Shown piece by piece: positions 1 to 8,851 of a stretch of 64,000 nt of DNA (the stretch's first letter is position 1; every line of letters begins with the position of its first letter). Under the pieces are notes generated by a model that saw only the letters and a list, made by a program, of their open reading frames with translations, searched no databases and was not told the DNA's origin. Made by a program: the position numbers and the translations under genes. The stretch spans positions 1,043,031 through 1,107,030 of the forward strand of contig NZ_HG322951.1 of NCBI RefSeq assembly GCF_000455325.1, in the 5' to 3' direction. This DNA is from Mycolicibacterium septicum DSM 44393 (GTDB lineage Bacteria; Actinomycetota; Actinomycetes; Mycobacteriales; Mycobacteriaceae).

Positions 1-1
1 C

Positions 2-1903
2 CTGGTCATGGCACTGACCTTCGCCCCGGCGGTGCTGGCGGTGTGTGTCCGGTTCGGCTGGCTGGATCCCAAGCGGGCCAACAAGACTCGCGGCTGGCGA
101 CGGCTCGGCACCGCCATCGTGCGCTGGCCGCTGCCGATCCTGGTCGCCGCCACGGCGATCGCGCTCATCGGGGTGCTCGCCCTGCCGGGCTATCGAACCA
201 ACTACGACAACCGTCACTACGTGCCGGCCGACGTGCCGTCCAACATCGGGCACGTCGCGGCCGAGAAGCACTTCTCCTCGGCCAGGATGAATCCCGACAT
301 GCTCATGGTCGAGGTGGACCACGACATGCGCAACGCGCGCGACATGCTGGTGCTGGACCGCGTCGCCAAGAACATCTTCCGGGTGCCGGGTATCGCACGG
401 GTGCAGAGCATCACCCGCCCGCTCGGACCGCCGATGGAACACGGTTCAGTGCCGTTCCAGGTCAGCGCGCAAGGTGTGGCGATGCGGGAGAACCTGCAGT
501 TCATCAGGGCCCGTCTGGACGACACCTTGAAGATGACCGATCACCTCAGCTCGATGATCGCGATCATGGAGCACCTGCACGATCTGAGCGTCCAGCTCTC
601 CGACGCCACCCATAGCGCGGTCGGTGCCACGCACGACATGGAAGCGACCATGGCCGAACTGCGGGATCAGGTCGCCGATTTCGACGACTTCTTCCGCCCG
701 CTGCGCAACTACTTCTACTGGGAACCGCACTGCTTCGACATCCCGGTGTGTCACGCCCTGCGGTCGGTGTTCGATGCGACGGACGGTTTCGACAAGCTGG
801 CCGACAACACCAGGGCGCTGGCCACCGAGATGGACAAGGTCGACGGATTGACCCCGCAGATCGCCGCGCAGATCCCGCCGATGATCGGCATCTCCACACA
901 GGTGCGGGATCTGATGCTGACGCTGCACAGCACCTTCAGCGGAATGCTCATCCAGATGGAGCAGATGACCGACACCGCATCGGCCATGGGCCAGACCTTC
1001 GACGAGGCCAAGAACGACGACATGTTCTACCTGCCGCCCGAGGCGTTCACCAGCCCGGACTTCCTGCGGGGCATGGAGCTGATGCTCTCACCCGACGGGA
1101 AGGCGGCTCGGATCCTCATCACCCACGACGTGGATCCGGCCACGCTGGAAGGCATTTCACATGTGGATGCCGAAATGCTGGCCGCCAAGGAAGCCGTCAA
1201 GGGCACCCCGTTGGCCAATGCCAAGTTCTACCTCGGCGGAACCGCGGCCACTTACAAGGACATTCAGGAAGGCGCGCACTACGACCTGTTCATCGCGGCC
1301 ATCGCGGCGATCATCCTGATCTTCATCGTGATGCTGCTGATCACCCGGTCCCTGGTGGCCTCGATGGTGATCGTGGGAACGGTCGTGCTCTCGCTGGCCG
1401 CTTCGTTCGGCATGTCGGTGCTGATCTGGCAGCACATCCTGGGTATCGAATTGCAATGGCTGGTGATCGCGATGTCGGTGATCGTGCTGCTCGCGGTCGG
1501 GTCGGACTACAACCTGCTGGTCGTCTCCCGGATGAAGGAGGAGCTCGACGGGGGTATCAAGACCGGTCTGATCCGGGCCATGGGCGCCACCGGCGGAGTG
1601 GTCACCGCGGCCGGAATGGTGTTCGCGTTCACCATGATCTCGATGATCGCGAGCGATCTGCGCTCGGTCGGCCAGATCGGCACGACCATCGGCCTGGGCC
1701 TGCTGTTCGACACCTTCATCGTCCGCTCACTGATCACGCCGTCCATCGCGGCGTTGCTCGGCCGCTGGTTCTGGTGGCCGCTCAATGTTCGCAGCCGGCC
1801 GGCGCGCCCGACTCCGGCTGCACCGCAACCGGTTCCCGCTCTCGCCGGCGTCGGCGCTTCGAGCGACGCGCCGACCGTGGAGATCCCGAAAGGAACCCCA
1901 TGA
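2..1903 (+). CDS. MmpL-family RND transporter, 3' part (start lies left of window)
   Basis: The reading frame is open from the first bases, so only the C-terminal ~633 residues are present. It closely resembles MmpL4a and MmpL4b further right in the window. Shared landmarks are the motif [13 protein letters not shown] in the periplasmic domain (around 710-750), the TM core [17 protein letters not shown] (around 1498-1545) and the ending [10 protein letters not shown]. MmpL proteins are inner-membrane RND pumps that move lipids towards the mycobacterial envelope using proton motive force. The Asp-Tyr pair in the SDYN motif is the usual proton-relay position. The stop overlaps the next start as ATGA, so the thioesterase gene is probably co-transcribed. 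The substrate is unknown; similarity to MmpL4 suggests a GPL-like or related lipid, but this is inference. Confidence 0.93.
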   Translation: MVMALTFAPAVLAVCVRFGWLDPKRANKTRGWRRLGTAIVRWPLPILVAATAIALIGVLALPGYRTNYDNRHYVPADVPSNIGHVAAEKHFSSARMNPDMLMVEVDHDMRNARDMLVLDRVAKNIFRVPGIARVQSITRPLGPPMEHGSVPFQVSAQGVAMRENLQFIRARLDDTLKMTDHLSSMIAIMEHLHDLSVQLSDATHSAVGATHDMEATMAELRDQVADFDDFFRPLRNYFYWEPHCFDIPVCHALRSVFDATDGFDKLADNTRALATEMDKVDGLTPQIAAQIPPMIGISTQVRDLMLTLHSTFSGMLIQMEQMTDTASAMGQTFDEAKNDDMFYLPPEAFTSPDFLRGMELMLSPDGKAARILITHDVDPATLEGISHVDAEMLAAKEAVKGTPLANAKFYLGGTAATYKDIQEGAHYDLFIAAIAAIILIFIVMLLITRSLVASMVIVGTVVLSLAASFGMSVLIWQHILGIELQWLVIAMSVIVLLAVGSDYNLLVVSRMKEELDGGIKTGLIRAMGATGGVVTAAGMVFAFTMISMIASDLRSVGQIGTTIGLGLLFDTFIVRSLITPSIAALLGRWFWWPLNVRSRPARPTPAAPQPVPALAGVGASSDAPTVEIPKGTP

Positions 1904-2754
1904 CCGAGATCCTCACCCGCACCAGCCCATTCACCGAGCTGACCGCGCTGCGCGAACTGGGTCCGGAGCGCTTCGGCGCGACGGTTGATCCGATCTGGAC
2001 CATCGGGCCCAAGGTGCACGGCGGCTGCATGATGGCGATCTGCGCGGCGGCCGCCCGTCGTTCCGTCCTCGCCGCCGGGGGCGGCGCCGAGTTGCAGCCG
2101 GTCGCGGTGAGCGCCAACTACCTGGCCGCGCCCGATCCGGGTGAGGTGCGGGTGAGCACGAGCGTGCGCAAGATGGGTCGGCAGGTGTGTGCGGTGGACG
2201 TGCAGCTGTCGCAGGCGGATCGGGTCGCGGTGACCGCCGCGGTCACCCTCGGGGTGCTCGACGACGGCGACCCGCGGCATCAGGAACCTCTGGCACTCAC
2301 ACAGATGCCGGCCGAGCCGACGGCCGAGGCTGTTCATGTGACCCCTGACCATCCCATGGGCCAGATCGTGCATGTCGCGCAAGGTTGCGACCTGCGGGTC
2401 GACCCTGCAGCGGCACTGTTCTTGAGCGGTCGACAGGGTGACCCGATCAATCGGATGTGGCTACGACCGTTCGCTGCCGACGAGGCCGACACCGACACGG
2501 CACTGCTGTTCGCACTGATGGCCGGTGACATCAGCGCGCCGGTGACGATGAACCGGGGGATGTTCGGCTGGGCGCCGACGGTCCAGCTCACCACCTATCT
2601 GCGTCGGCGACCGTCGCCGGGGTGGCTGCGGGTGATGGCCAGCTCGACAGTCATGGGCACGACCTGGTTCGAAGAGGACCACCTGATTCTCGATGCGAGC
2701 GGTGCAGTTGTCGTGCAGAGCCGGCAGCTGGCGATGATCCCGAAGGGGGCCTGA
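1900..2754 (+). CDS. Thioesterase-like acyl-CoA thioesterase family protein
   Basis: 284 residues from the ATG at 1900, whose ATGA overlaps the stop of the upstream mmpL gene. The N-terminal part carries the hotdog-type feature [11 protein letters not shown], in which a helix start follows HGG. The C-terminal half ends with a second hotdog-like strand set ([21 protein letters not shown]). This is the double-hotdog pattern of TesB/4HBT_3-type acyl-CoA thioesterases. The expected role is hydrolysis of an acyl-CoA or acyl thioester in the cytoplasm. Coupling to an MmpL transporter suggests it edits or supplies the acyl chain of the transported lipid, which is inference. The longer open frame starting near 748 belongs to another reading frame over mmpL and is not used. 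Confidence 0.8.
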   Translation: MTEILTRTSPFTELTALRELGPERFGATVDPIWTIGPKVHGGCMMAICAAAARRSVLAAGGGAELQPVAVSANYLAAPDPGEVRVSTSVRKMGRQVCAVDVQLSQADRVAVTAAVTLGVLDDGDPRHQEPLALTQMPAEPTAEAVHVTPDHPMGQIVHVAQGCDLRVDPAAALFLSGRQGDPINRMWLRPFAADEADTDTALLFALMAGDISAPVTMNRGMFGWAPTVQLTTYLRRRPSPGWLRVMASSTVMGTTWFEEDHLILDASGAVVVQSRQLAMIPKGA

Positions 2755-2933
2755 AACCAGCGGAGTCGCGCGATTGCTGCCATTGGCCGGTCAATTTCTG
2801 CCAGCGGAATTAACCGTCTTGAGCAGCGTGTTGTGGAAGTCAGACCGGGTAGGAATCCCCCGAACCGGTGGAGAGACGTCCGAACCGCGACTCCCACGCC
2901 ACGGCTCGAACGCCCAGAACGAAGGGCTTCGAC

Positions 2934-3101
2934 ATGAAGAAGTTTGGTTTCGCCGGCATGATCGCCACTGCTTTCGCCGCCGCCATCGTCGGCCTGGCGG
3001 CTCCGGCACAAGCTGACATCACCCATCACCAGTGGGTGCACGACATTCAGCAGCACGCCAGCACCGGTGTCGTCACACCGATAGTCGGCAACGGCCGCTG
3101 A
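2934..3101 (+). CDS. Small secreted peptide, 55 aa
   Basis: Starts at the ATG at 2934, with AAGG-like purines about 8 bases upstream. Residues 1-27 form a clear Sec signal peptide: MKK start, hydrophobic core, and AQA just before D28. The mature peptide is only about 28 residues and contains HHQW and HDIQQH. Tiny secreted proteins with an Asp/His-rich start occur in mycobacteria, but I do not recognise a named family. A strong terminator hairpin lies 12 bases after the stop, which supports a discrete transcript. The function is unknown. The His pair could bind metal or heme, but this is speculation. Confidence 0.72.
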   Translation: MKKFGFAGMIATAFAAAIVGLAAPAQADITHHQWVHDIQQHASTGVVTPIVGNGR

Positions 3102-3113
3102 TACCCGACACCA

Positions 3114-3144
3114 GCGAGGGGCGCCCATCCCGGGCGCCCCTCGC
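3114..3144 (+). terminator. Rho-independent-type hairpin after the small secreted peptide
   Basis: A perfect 13-bp stem (GCGAGGGGCGCCC pairing with its reverse complement) encloses a 5-base loop. A T-containing stretch follows (ttgtcgtt). It separates the small-peptide transcript from the dehydrogenase gene that begins at 3185. Confidence 0.8.
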
Positions 3145-3184
3145 TTGTCGTTGGCGGGGAACCGCCGGAACGTATGGTGGCGGA

Positions 3185-4279
3185 ATGACCACCACCCACC
3201 GACTGGCTGTGATCCCGGGCGACGGCATCGGTAAGGAAGTGGTCCCCGAGGGGCTCAAGGTTCTGGAGTCCGCGGCGGCGGCCTTCGGCTTCGCCATCGA
3301 CTATGAGCAGTTCGATTACGCGTGCGCGGAGTACTACACCGACACCGGCGCCATGCTGCCCGACGGATGGTTCGAGGAGTTGAGCCGGTTCGATGCGGTC
3401 TACTTCGGCGCCGTCGGCTGGCCGGACGTTGTGCCCGACCATATTTCGCTGTGGGGCAGCCTCCTGCAGTTTCGCCGGCATTTCGACCAGTATGTGAACC
3501 TGCGCCCGGTCAAATTGATGCCCGGAGTGAAGAGTCCGCTGGCCGGGCGGGGGCCCGGCGACGTCGACTTCGTCGTCGTACGTGAGAACACCGAGGGCGA
3601 GTATTCGAGCATCGGCGGCAAGATGTTCGAGGGAACGGACCGCGAGACGGTGGTGCAGGAGACGGTGATGACCCGGGTCGGCGTCGACCGGATCCTGAAG
3701 TACGCCTTCGAGCTTGCTCAACGCCGACCAGGGAAGCACCTGACCTCGGCGACGAAGAGCAACGGCATCTCCATCACGATGCCGTACTGGGACGAACGCG
3801 TGGAGCTGATGGGTGAGCGGTTCCCGGACATCGAGGTGGACAAGTTCCACATCGACATCCTCGCCGCGAATTTCGTTCTGCATCCCGACTGGTTCGACGT
3901 CGTCGTCGCGAGCAACCTGTTCGGCGACATCCTGTCCGACCTGGGCCCCGCGTGCACCGGCACCATCGGCATCGCCCCCAGCGGAAACATCAACCCGGAA
4001 CGGCGATTTCCCAGCCTGTTCGAGCCGGTTCACGGTTCTGCACCCGACATCGCCGGACGCGGAATCGCCAACCCCATCGGTCAGATATGGAGCGCGTCGT
4101 TGATGCTCGACCACCTGGGTGAGCGTGATGCCGCAGCAGCGATCCTCACAGCGGTCGAGGATGTCCTGGCCCGTGGAGGAGAGATCCTGACTCCTGACAT
4201 GGGCGGAACCGCGACGACGGGCACGCTGGGGACAGCGGTCCGTGACCAGCTACAGGAGAATATTTCTGCTTCGCAGTAG
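3185..4279 (+). CDS. Tartrate/D-malate dehydrogenase (isopropylmalate dehydrogenase family)
   Basis: 364 residues from the ATG at 3185. It has family hallmarks: IPGDGIGKEVVPEG at the N-terminus, FGAVGWP (the GAxG loop), REN(T)EGEYS, a TKSNGI substrate segment, and the Mg-binding SNLFGDILSDL followed by GSAPDIAGRGIANP. The WPDxVPDHISLWG segment and REN(T)EGEYS are typical of the tartrate dehydrogenase/decarboxylase and D-malate dehydrogenase subgroup rather than LeuB. The expected reaction is NAD-dependent oxidation/decarboxylation of D-malate or tartrate in the cytoplasm, with Mg or Mn. It sits alone between a terminator and a convergent SDR gene. Exact substrate cannot be read from sequence. 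Confidence 0.88.
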   Translation: MTTTHRLAVIPGDGIGKEVVPEGLKVLESAAAAFGFAIDYEQFDYACAEYYTDTGAMLPDGWFEELSRFDAVYFGAVGWPDVVPDHISLWGSLLQFRRHFDQYVNLRPVKLMPGVKSPLAGRGPGDVDFVVVRENTEGEYSSIGGKMFEGTDRETVVQETVMTRVGVDRILKYAFELAQRRPGKHLTSATKSNGISITMPYWDERVELMGERFPDIEVDKFHIDILAANFVLHPDWFDVVVASNLFGDILSDLGPACTGTIGIAPSGNINPERRFPSLFEPVHGSAPDIAGRGIANPIGQIWSASLMLDHLGERDAAAAILTAVEDVLARGGEILTPDMGGTATTGTLGTAVRDQLQENISASQ

Positions 4280-4301
4280 GTCTCGGACGATCCGCTGTGC
4301 G

Positions 4302-4970
4302 TCAGGCCGACATCTTGCAGAGAAAGTCGGGCCCTCCGACGTAGACGATCCCGGACGGGTACGGTGCGGACGCGGCGCGGGCGATCGTCGTCGCCAACTC
4401 CCGGTCTGACATCATCTCGCCGGACACCACGGTGAAATCGATTCCCCGTCGGTCGAATTCGGAACGCATCGCATACAACGCGGTCTCACCGGCCCGCTTG
4501 CTCGCGGCGATCGGTCCGTAACCCTTCGGCACGGCCTTGTTGGGGAAGAAGTGCGCCTGGTGACTGGTGACGAACACGATCTGACCGCCCGCCGGCATCA
4601 GCGGCAGGGCCAGCGTGGCGAGCCGGCGCTGTGCGTCGCGGTTCAGCCGCATCGCGTAGCCCGGATCGGTTCCGAGCTCCAGCCCGGTTGATGCGTTGAG
4701 CACCAGGACGTCCAAGCGGCCGAACTCGCGGCCCACCCGTTCGATCATCGCGGCGGCGGCAGCCTCGTCGGAAATGTCGGCCCCGAGCGTGGAGGCACGA
4801 CCGCCCGCACGGCGGATGGCGTCGACGACCGTGTTGGCGCGTTTGGCCTTCTCGCGGTAGTTGACGACGACGTGGGTGTCCGGACCGGCGAGCTGCTGGG
4901 CGACGTCGGCGCCGATACCCCGCGATGCGCCGGTGACAAGAGCGATCCGGGTGGCTGCTGCAGGCTGCAT
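4302..4970 (-). CDS. Short-chain dehydrogenase/reductase
   Basis: 222 residues. The start ATG at 4970 has GGAAGGA about 7 bases upstream. The N-terminal Rossmann motif is TGASRGIG, followed by DISD (adenine-ring Asp), NAS in place of the usual NNAG, and VTSHQAH...YGPIAASKRAGE as catalytic region. The canonical YxxxK Tyr appears as YGPIAASK, so the spacing between Tyr and Lys is longer than usual and the assignment of the catalytic Tyr is uncertain. It is an NAD(P)-dependent cytoplasmic oxidoreductase of unknown substrate. It is convergent with the dehydrogenase at 3185 and divergent from the gene at 5166. Confidence 0.85.
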   Translation of the reverse strand: MQPAAATRIALVTGASRGIGADVAQQLAGPDTHVVVNYREKAKRANTVVDAIRRAGGRASTLGADISDEAAAAAMIERVGREFGRLDVLVLNASTGLELGTDPGYAMRLNRDAQRRLATLALPLMPAGGQIVFVTSHQAHFFPNKAVPKGYGPIAASKRAGETALYAMRSEFDRRGIDFTVVSGEMMSDRELATTIARAASAPYPSGIVYVGGPDFLCKMSA

Positions 4971-5165
4971 GTCGGGTTCCTTCCGTCACTGCCGAGGCGG
5001 TTGGTCCGGTTGACCTGCGAGAACACGATGGTTATGCCGTGCCACGACCGCCCTGAGCACCCACCGTACCCCAACTCTAAGAAAAATAAGACCCCTCTAA
5101 GGTCACGATAAGGGCTAGGTCATGTCGCGGCCGGGTTGCTGAGCGGTGGGGCCTAACCTGGCTTC

Positions 5166-5432
5166 ATGGCTGGCCAACGGGTGCCCGGTGGAGTGGTGCA
5201 CAAGTTGCCGGCGGACCTGCGTGAAGCCTTGATCGGCAATTCCACGGCGCTGGCCGCATGGCAGGACATCACGCCGCTCGCGCGCAACGAGTTCATCTGC
5301 TGGGTCGAGGACGCCAAGCAGCAGGCGACGCGCGAGCGACGGATCCGTCGGACACAGGAGGAGCTGGAGGAAGGTCAGCGGCGGCCCTGCTGCTGGCCCG
5401 GGTGCAAGCACCGCGAGCGCACCGGCAAGTAG
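5166..5432 (+). CDS. YdeI/OmdA-family small protein
   Basis: 88 residues. The sequence LPADLREAL...W..ITPLARNEFICWVEDAK..ATRERRIRRTQEEL..G.RRPCCWPGC is the pattern of the OmdA/YdeI-type domain, often annotated as bacteriocin-protection family. The C-terminal Cys-Cys-Trp-Pro-Gly-Cys cluster is striking and could coordinate metal, which is inference. It is convergent with the acyl-CoA dehydrogenase at 5448. The biochemical role of the family is poorly defined. Confidence 0.82.
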   Translation: MAGQRVPGGVVHKLPADLREALIGNSTALAAWQDITPLARNEFICWVEDAKQQATRERRIRRTQEELEEGQRRPCCWPGCKHRERTGK

Positions 5433-5447
5433 CCGCCGCGGCCGTCA

Positions 5448-6659
5448 CTACCGAATCGACAACCCGGTGATGGCCCGGGAGATCACCAGTCGCTGAATCT
5501 CGCTGGTGCCCTCGAAGATCGTGAAGATCTTGGCGTCGCGGTGCATCCGCTCGACCGGGTAGTCGCGGGTGTAGCCGTTTCCGCCGAGGATCTGAATCGC
5601 CTCGTCGGTCACGTACACCGCGGTCTCACTGGCCACCAGCTTGGCCATCGACCCCTCGGCGTTGTCGAAGGGCTGGTTGTTGCGAGCCATCCAGCCTGCC
5701 CGCCACACCAGCAACCGGGCGGCATCGATGCGGCTCTTCATGTCGGCGAGTTTGAACGCGACGGCCTGGAACTCGCCGATCTTGCGGCCGAATTGCTCAC
5801 GCTGGCAGGCATAGTCGAGGGCGTACTCGTAGGCAGCGCGAGCCACGCCGACCGCCATCGCGCCGACCGAGGGCCGGGTGCGCTCGAAGGTCTTCATCGC
5901 GGCCTGGCCGCCCGCCGAGGCTCCCGACTTCACCCGGGCGATGCGGTCCTCGAACTTCTCGCGTCCGCCCAGGATCAGGTCCTCGGACAGCCGGACGTTG
6001 TCCAGCACGACCTCTGCGGTGTGCGAGGCCCGGATGCCGTGCTTCTTGAACTTCTGTCCCTGGCTCATGCCGTGAGTGCCCGGCGGGATGATGAACGTGG
6101 CCTGCCCGCGCGAGCCGAGTTCGGGATAGACCGAGGCCACCACGATGTGGACGTTGGCGATACCGCCGTTGGTGGCCCAGGTCTTGGTGCCGTTGAGCAC
6201 CCACTCGCGGGTCGCCTCGTCGAAGCGGGCCCGGGTGCGGATGGCGCCGACGTCGGAGCCGGCGTCCGGCTCGGACGAACAGAAGGCGCCGAGCTGGGGT
6301 TCATCGGCGGTGCCGAACATCGGCAGCAGCCAGGTGCCGATCTGTTCGGGAGTTCCGTTGCCCGCCAAGGCTGCTGCGGCCAGACCGGTGCCCAGGATCG
6401 ACAGCGCGATACCCGCGTCGCCCCAGAACAGCTCCTCGAACACGGTCAGCATGCCGAGTCCCGTGGGCTCGGTGGTCTGCTGGGCGAACAACTCGGGGGA
6501 GTACAGCCCCACCTTGGCAGCCTCCTGGATGACCGGCCACGGCGTTTCCTCGCGCTCGTCCCATTCGGCGGCCGCGGGACGCACGACGTCGGCGGCGAAC
6601 TGGTGCACCCAGTCGCGGACCTCGATCACGTCTTCGCTCAGTTGCATGGAGAACGTCAC
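5448..6659 (-). CDS. Acyl-CoA dehydrogenase
   Basis: 403 residues from a GTG at 6659 with AGGAG six bases upstream. It shows the full acyl-CoA dehydrogenase layout: an N-terminal helical domain, the FAD-binding [19 protein letters not shown] and ..GTKTWATNG segments in the middle beta domain, and a C-terminal [20 protein letters not shown] plus FEGTSEIQ, where the Glu is the usual catalytic base. It would catalyse flavin-dependent alpha,beta-dehydrogenation of an acyl-CoA. The upstream tetR gene is 26 bases away in the same direction, so the pair is probably one operon under TetR control. Substrate chain type is not evident. Confidence 0.93.
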   Translation of the reverse strand: MTFSMQLSEDVIEVRDWVHQFAADVVRPAAAEWDEREETPWPVIQEAAKVGLYSPELFAQQTTEPTGLGMLTVFEELFWGDAGIALSILGTGLAAAALAGNGTPEQIGTWLLPMFGTADEPQLGAFCSSEPDAGSDVGAIRTRARFDEATREWVLNGTKTWATNGGIANVHIVVASVYPELGSRGQATFIIPPGTHGMSQGQKFKKHGIRASHTAEVVLDNVRLSEDLILGGREKFEDRIARVKSGASAGGQAAMKTFERTRPSVGAMAVGVARAAYEYALDYACQREQFGRKIGEFQAVAFKLADMKSRIDAARLLVWRAGWMARNNQPFDNAEGSMAKLVASETAVYVTDEAIQILGGNGYTRDYPVERMHRDAKIFTIFEGTSEIQRLVISRAITGLSIR

Positions 6660-6685
6660 GGTTGACTCCTGAAATACGTTGGCGG

Positions 6686-7312
6686 TCAGTTTTTTTGAGA
6701 GCGGTGTTGCTTGATCGTGCTGACGGTCTGGATGACCCAGGCCTCGAAGAAACGTTCGTGGTCGACGTTGCCCGGCAAGCGTCCGGTCAGCGCCTGCAGT
6801 GTCGCGGCATAGGACAGCCCGGCAATGGCGACCGCCGCGGTGGCCTCGGGATCGGGGATCTGGGTGCGGCCCGAGCGATTGGACGCGGCCAGTTCATCGG
6901 CGAACCGTTGATAGGCGTTGTCGGTGATGACCTGCCAGGTCTTTTCGTCGAGGTCCCCGAGTTCATCGGGTTCGCGCAACATGACCCGCAGCAGTTCCTC
7001 GCTCTGGGTGAGGTTGGTCCAGATCAGTTGCCCGGCGCTGCGAACCGCCTCTTCGACGGTCTTGGGATTGCCGGCGTCGTACTGCTCGCGGGCGCTCACG
7101 ATCGCGTCGATGCGGTGCGTGACCGCGGACTCCAGCAGTTCTCGTTTGGAGCCGAAATGCTTGTACAACGCGCCCGACCCCGGCGCCAGACCGGCCGCCT
7201 GCTGGATATGGGCCACCGATGTCGCGGCATAACCCTTCGCGGCGAACAGCTTCAACGCTGTGGCCAAGAGTCGGTCCCGTCCGGTTGACACGGTGAGAGA
7301 GTACTCACTCAC
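6686..7312 (-). CDS. TetR-family transcriptional regulator
   Basis: An N-terminal TetR helix-turn-helix is clear ([28 protein letters not shown]...[14 protein letters not shown]). The open frame extends to 7438, but that would add ~40 non-homologous residues and overlap the divergent gene. I prefer the GTG at 7312 (208 aa) or the GTG at 7291 (201 aa). A near-perfect palindrome at 7293-7312 lies over or directly before the start, which favours 7291 if the operator is untranslated. It precedes the acyl-CoA dehydrogenase gene on the same strand and likely represses that operon and itself, perhaps responding to an acyl-CoA ligand (inference). Confidence 0.85.
   Translation of the reverse strand: MSEYSLTVSTGRDRLLATALKLFAAKGYAATSVAHIQQAAGLAPGSGALYKHFGSKRELLESAVTHRIDAIVSAREQYDAGNPKTVEEAVRSAGQLIWTNLTQSEELLRVMLREPDELGDLDEKTWQVITDNAYQRFADELAASNRSGRTQIPDPEATAAVAIAGLSYAATLQALTGRLPGNVDHERFFEAWVIQTVSTIKQHRSQKN
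7293..7312. promoter_or_regulatory. Palindromic operator candidate for the TetR regulator
   Basis: Two 10-base arms, GTGAGAGAGT and ACTCACTCAC, are reverse complements with a single mismatched pair. The site lies at the start of the tetR gene and about 85-105 bases upstream of the divergent membrane-protein gene. This position suits TetR autoregulation. Confidence 0.6.
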
Positions 7313-7397
7313 CAAATTGGGCTGCAAACTGCCCCCTCCTGTCCGCCGGATCGATAGGTTGACCTGGACTGTGTCGGTCTGAGGGGGAGGCGTGACG

Positions 7398-7775
7398 ATG
7401 GCGATGCTGACACGAAACGACAAGATTTTGTGCGGCACCTATGCGGTGATCGCCGTGGTAGCGCTGGTCGCGACCTGGTGGAACAACATCGGCTACTTCA
7501 CCACCGAAAGCACCAGCCTGATCGACTTCTTCCGGAGTGGCTATGCCAACTACGGATCGTCCTCACTGACCAACGATCTGCTGCTGTTCGGGCTGGCGGC
7601 GTTCGTGTTCATGGTTGTCGAGGCGCGCCGGATCGGTATCCCGAAGGTGTGGATCTACATCGTGCTCAGTGCGGTCATCGCCGTGAGTGTGGCATTCCCG
7701 CTGTTTCTGATCCGGCGGCAATTGGTGCTGGCGGATCGGCGGGTGCTGCAGCCAAGTCGCGATGGAAATTCGTAA
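7398..7775 (+). CDS. DUF2834-like small membrane protein
   Basis: About 125 residues. GGGGGAGG ends at 7390, and the ATG at 7398 has the best spacing; a GTG at 7392 would add two residues. Three hydrophobic segments are visible: TYAVIAVVALVATW, LLLFGLAAFVFMVV and VWIYIVLSAVIAVSVAFPLFL. The pattern with NxxxFFRSGYAN before the second segment and a final FLxxR resembles the DUF2834 family. It is probably an inner-membrane protein of unknown role. It is divergent from the tetR/acyl-CoA dehydrogenase operon and may share the operator at 7293-7312. Confidence 0.72.
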   Translation: MAMLTRNDKILCGTYAVIAVVALVATWWNNIGYFTTESTSLIDFFRSGYANYGSSSLTNDLLLFGLAAFVFMVVEARRIGIPKVWIYIVLSAVIAVSVAFPLFLIRRQLVLADRRVLQPSRDGNS

Positions 7776-8419
7776 AACCGTGGTCGCTGTTTAAACCAGC
7801 GCGGTCGTATTGATCCAGTCCCCGTAGGGCGCTGAGCGGCGAATCTTCTGTCGTACAAATGCGGTTGGGTTGGTGCTGCCGGACGCCGGTTCGCGTCGTA
7901 TGTGGGCCGGCCTGCGGGCGGGAACGTGAAAGGCGGCTGTGGCGGGGCAGTCCGCTGCAGATCCGCGTGGGCGGGCCTTGGTGCGGGATGCGAACGTCCG
8001 CGGAGGCGACTGTCCACAGTCGAACCCGGTCCCTGGCGGCGGTCTCGCGTCGCGGGGCGCCGGAGGCCGGCCTCCCGGGTCCGTGCAGTCGCAGCTACCA
8101 ATGAGCCTCCACGCCCGTGTTAGCCAGAACGTGACATGCGGGGACTATCTACCGGTCGCCGCCCGCGCCGACCGGAAATCACGAATTTGCCCAATTCGCA
8201 TTGCCCAAAAATGGGAAACGCGCCGCCGATTTTGAATTGAATTTGGAGGGTAATTTACGCCCGCGTTTGTATACGGACTTCGCTATGAAGCTGCGCGGAA
8301 CAGCCTGATGGGGCGGCGCATGACATGGTTTACTCTTCAACGACCAAGCTGACTCCGTGAGGCGTCATGCGTATTCGCTGCACCTGTACCGGGTGGGGTG
8401 ATAGTGGAGGAGATCTACG
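7776..8419. other. Intergenic region upstream of mmpS4, presumed promoter region
   Basis: About 640 bases with no convincing gene; short frames here have no recognisable protein features. The last ~200 bases (from about 8165) are visibly richer in A and T than their surroundings, as expected for a promoter region. It probably carries the promoter of the mmpS4-mmpL4a-mmpL4b operon. No clear operator palindrome was found. Confidence 0.5.
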
Positions 8420-8851
8420 ATTTTTCGGTTTTTGAAGCGGTTGTGGATTCCGTTACTCGCGGTCGTGGTGATCTCCGCCGCGGGATTTACCGTTTCGCGC
8501 CTGCACACTATCTTTGGCAGCGACAAGCGTGCTACGTATGCCGACACCCAGGTCAATGATACGAAGCCATTCGACCCCAAGAAGCTGAAGTACGAGGTAT
8601 TCGGTTCGCCGGGAACCGTGGCAAATATCAGCTATTTCGATGTGAATGCCGACCCGCAATTTATCAAGAAAGTCAGCCTGCCCTGGATTCTGGAATTCGA
8701 TATCACAAAGACCACGGCTGTCGGAAGCGTCATGGCGCAAGGGGACAGCAATAATATCGGCTGCCGGATCACCGTCGACAATGAGGTCAAGGCCGAGAAG
8801 TCCTCGGATCAGATAAATGCCTTTACCTCGTGTCTGCTGAAGGCTGCATGA
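8420..8851 (+). CDS. mmpS4: MmpS4, small membrane partner of MmpL4 transporters
   Basis: 143 residues if read from ATT at 8420, 139 if from TTG at 8432. The N-terminal TM segment ([22 protein letters not shown]) is followed by the periplasmic MmpS domain, with [28 protein letters not shown] and the Cys pair in GCRITVD..AFTSC. MmpS proteins act in the cell envelope with their cognate MmpL; MmpS4 is required for GPL production in M. smegmatis. The only good ribosome-binding site (GGAGGAG at 8407-8413) is 6 bases before an ATT codon at 8420, and the intervening codons give FRFLKRLW, a plausible MmpS beginning. The stop overlaps mmpL4a as ATGA. Confidence 0.92.
   Translation: MFRFLKRLWIPLLAVVVISAAGFTVSRLHTIFGSDKRATYADTQVNDTKPFDPKKLKYEVFGSPGTVANISYFDVNADPQFIKKVSLPWILEFDITKTTAVGSVMAQGDSNNIGCRITVDNEVKAEKSSDQINAFTSCLLKAA

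Noticed and set aside
6686..7438. Longest tetR frame reaching 7438
   Set aside because: It would overlap the divergent gene and its ribosome-binding site and adds ~42 residues before a normal TetR N-terminus.
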